Assembly: GCA_964006375.1 (NCBI GenBank)
Contig: OZ023266.1
Coordinates: 18,632,090 to 18,696,089 of the forward strand
Direction: 5' to 3'
DNA length: 64,000 nucleotides
Source: Tillus elongatus
Lineage: Eukaryota; Arthropoda; Insecta; Coleoptera; Cleridae
The notes under the pieces were generated by a model. That model searched no databases. It worked only from the letters and a program-made list of their open reading frames with translations, and was not told where the DNA came from. This document shows positions 10,596-21,014 of this stretch, one piece after another. How positions within the stretch are numbered: position 1 is the first letter of the stretch; the number at the start of each line of letters is the position of its first letter. The translations under genes were made by a program, and so were the position numbers.

Positions 10596-10602
10596 AGCCT
10601 TG

Positions 10603-11736
10603 TCACCCATTTTTGGAACAAGTCTATGGAACTACACGGTGAATCCCAGATTGTCGCTCTAGACATATCCAAAGCATTAGACCAGGTCTGGCACGCAGCG
10701 CTGCTATGGCTATGGCCTAAGGCCTACCACCGAAACTCTGTACCTGGACGGCAAATTTCCTCTCCAACCGGAGCATTTCTGTTGTCGTGGATGGCCATTC
10801 CTCTAAACTGTATCCAATTAATGCAGGAGTCCCTCAAGGTTCAGCTTTAGCCCCTACTTTGTTTCTTCTCCACAGCAATGACCTCCTCTCTAGCACATCC
10901 AACCCAGTTCACAGTTACGCGGATGACAGCACCCTCCACTTAAATATACAATATGCTAAGCCTGTCTCTTTAGATCAATTAGATAGGATCGCAGACTCAT
11001 GGAGTGTTCTGTCTCTGTGGATCTCCAAAAAATATTAGACTGGGGAAGTAGAAATCTTGTACAGTTCAACTCCACCAAATCTCAGTCTTTCTATCTCATA
11101 AGAGATACACCAGCCCTAGACCCATCACAATGAACAACTAAGTTATTCAAAATAATGAGTCATTTTCACTTGTTAGCATTTCTCTGGATCTAAATCTCAA
11201 TTGGCACCAACATGTCACATCAATTGCTGAAGCGGCTGCTAAGAAATTAAGTTTCCTCTTCCAGGCTCCCAAATACTTTTCACCAGCTAATCTCTATACC
11301 TTATATACTTAACAAATAAGTCCAAACCTCGAACATTGCTCCCACATCTGTGCCGCTGACGCTTCTACATTCGCTATCCTGGACTCCATTCAGAAGAGAG
11401 CTATACGTGTAATCAGTGACCCTTCCCGCACCCAAAGGCTGCCATCCCTTGCCCACCGACGTGCCGTTGGTGACCTCTCCGCACGGGCACTGCTCAGAGG
11501 AGCTTTCTTCCATAGTTTCTCCACCTGTTTCCCCCAGTACATCTACCAGGGGAACAGTGCGAATGCACCCTTTTACTGTCCAGGTCACCAGACATCGAAC
11601 ATCTTGTTATTCCCGCTCTTTTGTCCCGAGGACTTCCAAGTTGTGGAATTCCTTGCAGGCACATGTTTTTCCTTCTCCTCCGAACCTCAAAACCTTCAAG
11701 TCCAGAATTAACAAGTTGCCTCTTGGCTCGTATTAG
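10603..11736 (+). pseudogene. LINE copy 1: reverse transcriptase and C-terminus
   Basis: Remainder of the LINE polymerase after the hammerhead dimer. Motifs in order are IVALDISKALDQVWHA (motif A, catalytic Asp kept), GVPQGSALAPTLFLL (motif B) and HSYADDSTLH (motif C, about 10908-10937). Thumb-like and C-terminal segments follow up to about 11736, including SFVPRTSKLWNSLQAHVFPS and FKSRINKLPL near the end. Frameshifts at about 10700-10790 and after 11038, plus stops, split it. Only fragments could be translated. Confidence 0.8.
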
Positions 11737-11790
11737 AAAATATTTTAAAATTAAATTTAGCATTTTGTCGAAATGGTGTAACACTTTCAT

Positions 11791-12352
11791 GTGGTTTTAC
11801 AAACACTCCATTTGTTGCTTTTTGTACCGTTGTTCATAATTATCGTAAATAACACCATAAAACACCCATATCTCCAAGACATTAATGTATGATTAATGTC
11901 ACAAGTTAAAAAAACGTAAGGTGAATAATTTTGAGGAGTTATGATGACATTGGAAAGTATATATCCACGTCCAATTACCGCCGTAGCGGTTAGGAAGAAG
12001 AGAACTGAAGTAATTTGGCAATTTGTTAGTCGTTAAAATTCCCAGCTGCGTGGATCTGTCATTTGCCGGTCGGCTGGTTCACAACTCGCCCGCAAACATG
12101 TGTCGTTTGAACTACGACTACGACACGGAGTGTATAAATAAGATATCTATACATCCAATGTTCCTCCAAATGACAAAAATAACCCCTTCACAAGATTAGG
12201 CATCAAATAATACCACAGTCTTATTTAAATGGAGCGACACTGAGATGAGAATGATTTTGTGGTTTGTTGAGCGTCGCTGCAATGGCCCGGAAAGATCAGT
12301 TTCACCGATGTCCAAATTTAAACTCTTACCCTTTAGAGTTAAATATGACCTG
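11791..12352. other. Unassigned stretch
   Basis: The first 60 bases may be the 3' untranslated end of LINE copy 1. The rest shows no recognisable gene or element. Confidence 0.4.
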
Positions 12353-13115
<763 letters not shown>

Positions 13116-13275
13116 ATAACACATGAAGAAAAACTTTGTACCTACCCCTTGTTAAGCATATTGCGCGCACGAAACAGTGTGAGATTTGGCATGGTTAAAG
13201 TGCATATAAACAAGGAGAGCAGAAAGATAAAATGTATGTATAATATGTGATAAATTGATTAAAAATTGCTTTCTT

Positions 13276-13647
13276 CTAATTAGACAAGTGTCTCACGACA
13301 GTAAAAACTTTGTCGTTTTAATGAAATAAGACACCTCCCTGACTGTGCTGTGTACACACAATCCTCCCAACTGACCTTTCTGACCTGCCCTGACATCAGT
13401 TTGCCTAATCAAAAGCTAAACGAAGTTAAAAATGAAAAGTTCATTATGCTCACATAACCTTGATATATGGCAGGGTTGATTTTCCTTCTCCTTTAAGCTT
13501 TTAATTAGGCAAACTAATGTCAGTGCAGGTCAGAAAAGTCAGTTGGTAGGATGTTTTGTAACTTCACCTTAGGGAGGTCTTTTATTTCGTTAAAACAACA
13601 AAAAACTCATCCAAGTTTTTACTGTCGCGAGACGCTCGTCTAATTAG
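13276..13647. mobile_element. Foldback (palindromic) MITE, 372 bp
   Basis: The two arms are inverted copies of each other. CTAATTAGAC, CGACAGTAAAAACTT, CTGACCTTTCTGACCTGC and TTTGCCTAATCAAAAGCT on the left reappear as complements on the right, ending GTCTAATTAG at 13638-13647. Arms are about 155 bp with a short unpaired centre near 13440-13480. There is no coding capacity. This fits a foldback or MITE-like DNA element of unknown superfamily. Confidence 0.8.
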
Positions 13648-13772
13648 ACAGTAGGAGTGATTCCTAGTGTGACGGGTAATATATTCATGTAATGTAAAAC
13701 ACATATTACTCTATGGTCGAACATATGTATGAATACGGATAGGTTCATACGTTCATACTGAATATTAAACTT

Positions 13773-14922
13773 AAGTTTTTGTGAATTTTCTTAAAAAAGA
13801 AGATCCCGACTTTTGAATTTAAATCGCTTGGTTAGCCTGGCCCAGGTTTTCCCGGAAAATGTTGTGTTTTCTTTCGGAAAACATTTATATCTCCGGAAAT
13901 AATAAAGTAAGGGCTGCCAAATCAGAATAGAACTCGTGTTTGAATTATACAGAGTGAACCATGCACCATAACTTAGGTATGTAGGTTTAAAGACAAAAAA
14001 GTTATAGGTAATTAAAAAAAATGTGATTTTTCTCAAAACGTCAAAGACGCGGTTTGAAACGTCAAAATTGGCAACATTTAGGCAACGAGCATGAAACTAA
14101 TATGGGTTATGTAAAGGAAATGTCGCAAGAAAAGTGTGCTGCAAACCCCTAAGTTTTAGCTTCAACCATCATTGTCCTTCATTGTACTAAAATATTTGCA
14201 GAAAATTCATTTCAAATAAGTATGTTCTCTGATGCAGTAGTTTTAGTTAAGTTTGTGATTTAACGATCTATAATTTTTAGCTAATTTTCGTAAAAACAAT
14301 TCGTTAATGAGGAGATTGTGACTTTTGAATTTAAAAAAATTTCTTTAAATGTTAAACTAGGCCACCTACAATCCATATTCGGGTTTAGTTTCAGTTTTTA
14401 CCTGTCTACATATATACAGGGTGACGCATTTCTACGGTGAAGCTCAATATAAATGTTATTACACAAAGTACGAGAAAAATTTTTCACGTTAATTATAAGG
14501 GGCTTGGAGTTGCATCTTATAAAATTATTTTGACAATTACAAACTGACCCATAAGTCGTGGTGATACCTACAATTGGTTTCTGAACATCCCTTATATTAT
14601 GGCATTTGTGCAGTTTTTATCGAAAAACGATGCATGTTTGTAAGAAAAAAAATCTAGACGCAGTAAGTGCGTTTTGGTAACGAATTTTCATTAAATGCTT
14701 CAAGTGTCAATAACTCACTTTGGTTTTAACCCAAGGTTCGTTGGCTTTTGTACATTTTCAAACGATAAGTTATTTTAATAAAATATGGTACACTGTTTCT
14801 ACTATATAGGTTATACCGGTAACCAATTTGATGCCTGCTTGCATTAAAAATACATATTTGCCATTAAAAACATTTTAATGAAAATTCACTTCCATAACGC
14901 ACTTGCTGCGTGCAGACTTTAT
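13773..14922 (+). mobile_element. HINE-like copy H2, compound form
   Basis: A shortened first unit (hairpin remnant at 13773, no TA tract) runs to TTTAACGATCTATA at about 14272 and is joined to a second unit beginning with the hairpin AGCTAATTTTCGT...ATTCGTTAATGAGGAG. The second unit includes ACAGGGTGACGCATTTCTACGG. It then has two facing 3' ends: an inverted one at about 14650 (AGACGCAGTAAGTGCG) and the terminal one ending at 14922 (CGCACTTGCTGCG then TGCAGACTTT). The same unit-to-unit joint recurs at 17.43 kb and, inverted, in other copies. Confidence 0.75.
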
Positions 14923-14931
14923 TATTATTAT

Positions 14932-15055
14932 TTACACAACCCAACAATAAATGGTCGGTGTCCCCTAATTCACTACATTCGCAAAACAAATGTTGTCTAA
15001 TGTTTATCTTAAATAAATAGGCGGGAACCAGGGCACGGTTAAATCGTAGTCTGCA
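14932..15055 (-). pseudogene. LINE C-terminal zinc-binding relic
   Basis: Minus-strand frame from 15055 reads CRLRFNRALVPAYLFKI and then RQHLFCECSELGDTDHLLL followed by GC. This C-x-C...D-H-L-L-x-x-C arrangement is typical of the region after RNase H in LINE polyproteins. It ends against the 3' terminus of the neighbouring HINE-like copy. Too short to place in a clade. Confidence 0.55.
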
Positions 15056-15134
15056 AATTGTTTTGACAGAGTTCTTCTTTCAATTCGTTCAACCAAGGCT
15101 CTTTGAGGATTCATCCGTTTTTCTTTCCGTTCAT

Positions 15135-15680
<546 letters not shown>

Positions 15681-16142
15681 GCCTGGACGCAGCAAGTGCG
15701 CTATGGTAGTGAATTTTTATAGAAATGATCTGGCAAAAAATATTTTATTATAACTTTTTTTTCTTGTAACAAAGAAATCTAAATTTTGGTGTATAGTTTA
15801 CTTTTTATATCGTAAACCTACCTACCGAATTTCATAGCTTTTTTATTTTTTGAGATAAAATTTTTTTTCGAATGAAACCTCAAATATTTCTCGGAAAACC
15901 TCGTCCGATTTTCCTAATTAAGGAACTTGTCCAAGCCATTTAGAAAGGGAAGCTACATGCCAAATTTCATCAAAATCGGCCCATTATTTTTTGATAAAAT
16001 TTTTTTTTGAATGAAAACTCAAAATTTTTCCGGAAAACCCCGTCCAATTTTCCTGACTAACGAACTTATCCAAGCCATTTAGAAAAGGAAGGTACATGCC
16101 AAATTTGATCAAAATGGCCCCATTATTTTTTGAGTTATCGGT

Positions 16143-16238
<96 letters not shown>

Positions 16239-16378
16239 CATATACATATAAAAATTGAAACTGACCCCGGATATAGGGTCTAGGGGTCCTAGTTCGTGCT
16301 CATTTGCAAAATTTTTTTCAAAATTCAAAAGTCGGGATCTCCCCATTAGTGAATTTTTTCTACGAAAATTCACTAAAA
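15681..16378 (-). mobile_element. HINE-like copy H4, about 700 bp with both ends
   Basis: Minus-oriented insertion into the H3 composite. Its right side (the element's 5' end) is a perfect 12-bp hairpin: TTAGTGAATTTT at 16346-16357 and AAAATTCACTAA at 16365-16376. Its left side (the 3' end) has CGCAGCAAGTGCG at 15688-15700 and the subterminal repeat TAGTGAATTTT at 15707-15717. A (TA)n tract fills 16146-16242. The uninterrupted site survives at about 20607-20650, so the ends are fixed within a T-run (A-run on this strand) with no clear target duplication. Non-coding. Confidence 0.85.
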
Positions 16379-16910
16379 ACGAAAAAATTGATTGATCAGA
16401 ATGTGAGTGAAAAATACTACAAGAAGTGACTAACAAGCTCCTAGATATGTGTCTAAGTCGTTATTTTTCTTGATTTCGTTAAAATATAAGCAATAAATCC
16501 ATTGTAAATCAAAATAGTTTTATGTAAATTGTGAAACCTTGAACAATAGGATATTCCTGCTGGTAAATGCATATAGTGCGTACCTCAGTGGGGTAGGTGT
16601 ACAGTGGTCACTATACATCGTATAATCGACTCCCAGATAACGAGTTCTAATCCTGGTTAGTGACTTCGCTTTTTATCATTTTTTTTAAGTCTTATTTCAC
16701 TTTACAGTTATCTAATCTGATTGTTGTTATTCCGATGAATTTTCTAGCAAGTTTTCGTATAAAAAATAATTTGATAAAGAGGAGATGAAAGTTTTAAGAC
16801 TTAATACAATTTGAATAGCATATCTCCTTGTTTGTTCTTGCCCTAACTTAGTGAAGCCTTTCCATATTTAATACAGTCGTAGACTTTTCCCGTGGCTTCA
16901 CAAGTGCTTG
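16379..16910 (+). repeat. tRNA-like segment of the composite, copy 1
   Basis: About 530 bp shared, inverted, with 20099-20640. It contains a tRNA-like stretch at about 16575-16665: TACCTCAGTGGGG resembles the RNA polymerase III A box and GAGTTCTAATCC the B box, about 60 bases apart. That layout suggests a tRNA-derived SINE head, but no credible cloverleaf could be closed by eye. A degenerate hairpin with AAAGAGGAGATGAAAG lies near 16780. Confidence 0.5.
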
Positions 16911-17026
16911 TTTTAGGAAATTTTCTTTAAAAAAAATCACTAACGAGGAGATCCCGACTTTTGAATTTAGAAAAATTTCTTCAAATGAGCGCAAACTAGT
17001 CCCTCTGACTATCCAGGGTCAGTTTC

Positions 17027-17104
<78 letters not shown>

Positions 17105-18054
17105 GGTGAATAATGTACCAAAATTTAGGTCTGTAAGTTTAGAGAAAAAGAGTTATAGGCATTTAAAAAAAAATAAATTGGGATTTTCCTTAAAACGTAA
17201 AAAGTCGTGATTTGAAACGTCCAAATTGGCAAAAATTAGGCAAAGAACTTGAAAAAAATACGGATTATGTAAAGAGTGTTCTACAAACCGTTAAGTTTCA
17301 GCTTAAACCATCATTGCCCTTCATTTTAATAAAATATTTCCAGAAAATTCATTTCAAATAGACACTTTCTCTGATGCTTTGGAAGTAGTTTTAGTTAAAT
17401 TTATGGTTTAACGGTCTATAATTTTTAGATAATTTTCATAGAAAAAATTCGTTATAGAGGAGAACGCGGCATTCTAAAAAGATTTATTCAAATGAGCGCA
17501 AACTAGACCCCCTAGAATCCATATTCGGGTTTACCTTCTGTTTACATATCATTTCTACAGCAAAGCTCAATATAATTGTTATTATGCAAGATACGATAAA
17601 AAAGTGTATACGTTACCTATAAGGTGTTTTGAGCTGCATTTTTAAAATTATTTTGACAACCACAGGATGGCCCATAAGTCGTTGGTAATACTTTTTTTTT
17701 TAACATTCATTATTGCATTTTTGCATTTTTCATAGAAATATGATGTATGTTTGTAAAAAAAATCGAGACGCAGTAAGTGCGTTTTACCAACGAATTTTCA
17801 TTAAACGCTTCAAAATTCAATAACGCAACCTCAGGTTCGTCAGCTAGGAAACGAGTTTTCTCTAAAATGTTTTAAGTTTATTTTCGGAAAATTTATGCAC
17901 AATTTCAAACAAGTTATTTTAATATAATATGGTACATTGTTTCTACTATATAGGTTATACCGGTGACCAAATTGATTAAAGAGACATATTTTCTATTAAA
18001 AACATTTTAAGAAAATTCACTTCCATAACGCACTTGCTGCGTCCAGACTTTTTT
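16911..18054 (+). mobile_element. HINE-like copy H5, compound form
   Basis: The 5' hairpin region (GGAAATTTTC...ATCACTAACGAGGAG) is followed by (TA)n at 17030-17101 and a core running to TTTAACGGTCTATA at about 17424. A second unit starts there with TTTTTAGATAATTTTC...ATTCGTTATAGAGGAG. It carries an inverted 3' end at about 17765 (GACGCAGTAAGTGCG) and the terminal 3' end at 18030-18054 (CGCACTTGCTGCGTCCAGAC). Same architecture as H2. Confidence 0.75.
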
Positions 18055-19481
18055 GTATTCTTTTACTCATTTCTCTGATTGCTGGTTCTTTGTCTCATTT
18101 AAAATATCGTTTGCTGGGCATCACAATCTAGTACGATGTCCTCATTTTGTAAGCCTTGTTCTGCCAAAGTATAATTTTTTGTTAACATCTCAATTAATTT
18201 TTTTAGAGTATGTTTTAAAAGTAACTTAATATTATTTGTTTTATTAATAAACAACTGATCACATAAAAGCAATAAAAAGCAGAATTCTTCAGCGCTTCAA
18301 TAAACCGAAGTCCTCCTTAATTGAAATATATCATGCAATTTTTTACTAATCAAAGCCGACGATCTGATTGTTCATTACTTCGAAGACATGGTAACGAAGA
18401 GAGCATTGACGTCATTAATTAATGAAGTTTGTCATTTGTTACATCAAGCATTCAAAAAATAATTGAACACGACTGTGATAACTGAAACATTGAAAAAACA
18501 AATAAATACATCATTAGAGTGTTCTAAATGAAAATTTTTAATTGGCTCCATCCATATTGAAAAACTGAAACTAATAAACAATACAGGATCTCACAACAAC
18601 GGGAATACAGCTTGTAAACTTTTAATGAGCTAATTTATTGATGTCTAGCATACAATTAATTCATTTCGAATATTTGCATGCTTTTTTATTCTCTGTTTCG
18701 AATGACAGGCGAATATTAATTAAAAATTATGAACAGTTCCATCCCCCTAACTACGATGCAGCGCTTTTCATTTGTTTGAATGCACTGTGGGATCTAGCGA
18801 ATCTAGAATTGTTCAACGTGGCGGAATTCTATGTTATAAAATTTTGTTTTGTAAAATTTTAATAATGGATTCGGTGTTTGCATTGTTAAAGCAGCAAATA
18901 TACTAAAACCAACCCTCTGTAGTTGAAACAAAGTTACATTAAAAAATCTTATAATATTATTTGAGAATTATTTTGGAGAATCTAGCGATAAAATAATTAT
19001 TTTTAAAAAGCTCTTGTGTTTAAAAAAATCAATATAAAAATCTAAACGTAGCAAGCGCGTTATGTTAGCCAATTTTCATAACCTGAGCAATTGCTAACGC
19101 AACTTAAGTATATTTGTTTAAACTCATTCATGTTAAATTCAGTCTGGACAACCTAACAATGGGCACGTAAATATTCCTACCCTCCTTGCAGAAAGGCAGG
19201 GGTTCGGCAAAATTTCCATGATAGTGAGATGAACCTGCTTCCTGGGGTCGGTGATTGACCATAGTGGCATAAATAGACTAACGTTAAAGTATAAAAAAAG
19301 GTTCCAATATAATCCCTTTCTTAGAGCATGCACACACATTGTAAATTAAAGTTGCTGATTCTTATAAAATTCACTTAAAATCATCTGAATTTTTTCTATC
19401 TACCAATTTAATGTCAATCAATCTGGAGAACCCAATTCACCACAATACAGTCTTAGAACACAGAACAAGAGGAATTCAAAA
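18055..19481. other. Spacer between inverted composites
   Basis: AT-rich sequence lying between the two inverted HINE-like composites. A 74-codon frame at 18638-18862 and a 66-codon minus frame at 19139-19339 resemble nothing I know. A decayed HINE 3' end (TAAACGTAGCAAGCGCG) is at about 19041-19075, and a short Penelope 3' motif (GGAGAACCCAATTCACC) at about 19424-19441. No supported gene. Confidence 0.45.
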
Positions 19482-20098
19482 AAGTCTGGACGCAGCAAGT
19501 GCGTAATGGAAGTGAATTGAATAAAAATATTTTTGAAAGCAAATATGTCTCTTTAATGCAAGCAGACGTCAATTTGGTCACCGGTATAACCTATATAGTA
19601 AGAACAATGTACCATATTTTATCAAAATAACTTATTTGAAAATGTACAAACATTTTCCGAAAATAAACTTAAAACGTTTCCGAGAAAACCCGTTTCCTAG
19701 CTGACCAACCTTAGGTTAATAGCATATTGCGTAATTGAATTTTGAAGCGTTTAATGAAAATTCGCTACCAAAACTTACTGCGTCTTGATTTTTTTTTTAC
19801 AACCACGCATCATATTTCGATGAAAAATGCAAAAATGCACTAAGGAATATTCAAAAAAAAAATTGTAGGTATCACCAACGACTTATGGGCCACCTGTGAC
19901 TGTCAAAATTATTTTGTAAGATGAAGCGCAAGACACCCTATAGGTAACGTATACAATTTTTTCTCGTATCTTGCATAATAACAATTATATTGAGCTTTAC
20001 CGTATAAATGCGTTGGGCTCATTTGAAGAAATTTGTTCCAAAATCAAAAGTTGGGATCTCCTCGTTAGTGATTTTTTAAAAAGAAAATTCACTAAAAC
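19482..20098 (-). mobile_element. HINE-like copy H6
   Basis: Minus-oriented. The element's 3' end is AAGTCTGGACGCAGCAAG at 19483-19500. A facing 3' end lies at about 19765-19795. Then come the stretch with ATGCGTTGGGCTCATTTG and the 5' hairpin TTAGTGATTTTTTA...AAAATTCACTAAAA ending near 20098. It lacks the TA tract and matches the second unit of H5 in inverted order. Confidence 0.75.
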
Positions 20099-20640
20099 AA
20101 GCACTTGTGAAGCCACTTGAAAATCCCACTACTGTATTAAGTATGGAACGGTTTCACTAAGTTAGGGCAAGAACAAACAACCATATATGCTATTCAAACT
20201 AAATTAAGTCTTAAAACTGTCATCTCCTCTTTATCAATTTTTTTTGTATACAAAAACTCGCTAAAAAATTCATCGGAATAACAATAATCTGATTACATAA
20301 CGGTAAAGTGAAATGAGACTAAAAAAAATGATAAAAAGTAAAGTCACTAACTACGATTAGAACTCGTCATGTAGGAGTCGATTATACGATGTACAGAGAC
20401 TTATCCCACTGAGATACACTCGACATGTATGTACTAGCAGGTATATCCCATAATACATGTTAATTGTTTAACGTTTTACAATTTACACAAAACCATTTTG
20501 ATTTGCAATGGATTTTTTGCTTATATTTTAACGAAATCAAGGCAAATAACGACTTAGACACATATCTAGGAACTTGTTAGTCATTTCTTGTAGTATTTTT
20601 CACTCACATTCGTACTCAATCAATTTTGACGTTTTAACTT
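20099..20640 (-). repeat. tRNA-like segment of the composite, copy 2
   Basis: Inverted copy of 16379-16910 without the H4 insertion, so it preserves the empty site at about 20607-20650. The tRNA-like stretch is at about 20343-20425 on the minus strand (box-A-like ATCTCAGTGGGA, box-B-like GAGTTCTAATCG). Confidence 0.5.
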
Positions 20641-20943
20641 TCTTGAATCAGATTTAGTTAATTAAAAATTAATTTACATCTAATTTTTTTGTCTTTTTAG
20701 AAAGAGATCTGAATTTTGGTATATAAGATACTCTTTATAATAGAAATCAGCATACCCAATTTGTTTGTCCTAAATTTGTTATTTCGGGAGATATATTTTT
20801 TTTCGAAAGAAAACACAAAATTTTCCGGGAAAGCCCAGGCAGATTTTCCTGACTAACGAACTTATCCAAGCTACTTGCAAAAAGAAGGTATGTGCGAAAT
20901 TAGACAAAATTGGACCATTATTTTTTGAGTTATCGGTGTGATA

Positions 20944-21011
<68 letters not shown>

Positions 21012-21014
<3 letters not shown>

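Larger units (their letters stand above)
10186..10602 (+). mobile_element. Candidate retrozyme: hammerhead dimer, 309-bp monomer
   Basis: This block carries two hammerhead ribozymes with identical layout. Predicted cleavage sites after 10256 and 10565 are 309 bases apart, so the sequence holds one complete monomer plus the flanking ribozyme. It replaces about 680 bp of the LINE. Both junctions share a few bases with the LINE (CCGT on the left, CCTT-TGT on the right). No protein is encoded. Small tandem units with type I hammerheads and short stem III are the known structure of animal retrozymes, related to Penelope-like elements. The class assignment is inference; the ribozyme folds are read directly. 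Confidence 0.7.
8958..11790 (+). mobile_element. Jockey-like LINE, copy 1
   Basis: Non-LTR retrotransposon copy containing endonuclease, partial reverse transcriptase and 3' parts. Related copies are at 26.3-28.0 (minus), 29.9-31.4 and 41.2-43.0 kb. The region 8958-9212 is the 5' part, without a clear ORF. An internal stretch matching about 41584-42262 of copy 4 is missing and replaced by a hammerhead dimer (10186-10602). The 3' part ends near 11790. Clade placement (jockey/CR1 group) rests on the endonuclease plus reverse transcriptase layout. Confidence 0.8.

Noticed and set aside
16575..16665. Functional tRNA gene
   Set aside because: Box A- and B-like motifs are present but no cloverleaf could be closed and the sequence is part of a duplicated mobile composite.
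18638..18862. 74-codon frame in the spacer
   Set aside because: No recognisable motif, AT-biased composition like its surroundings, no supporting context.
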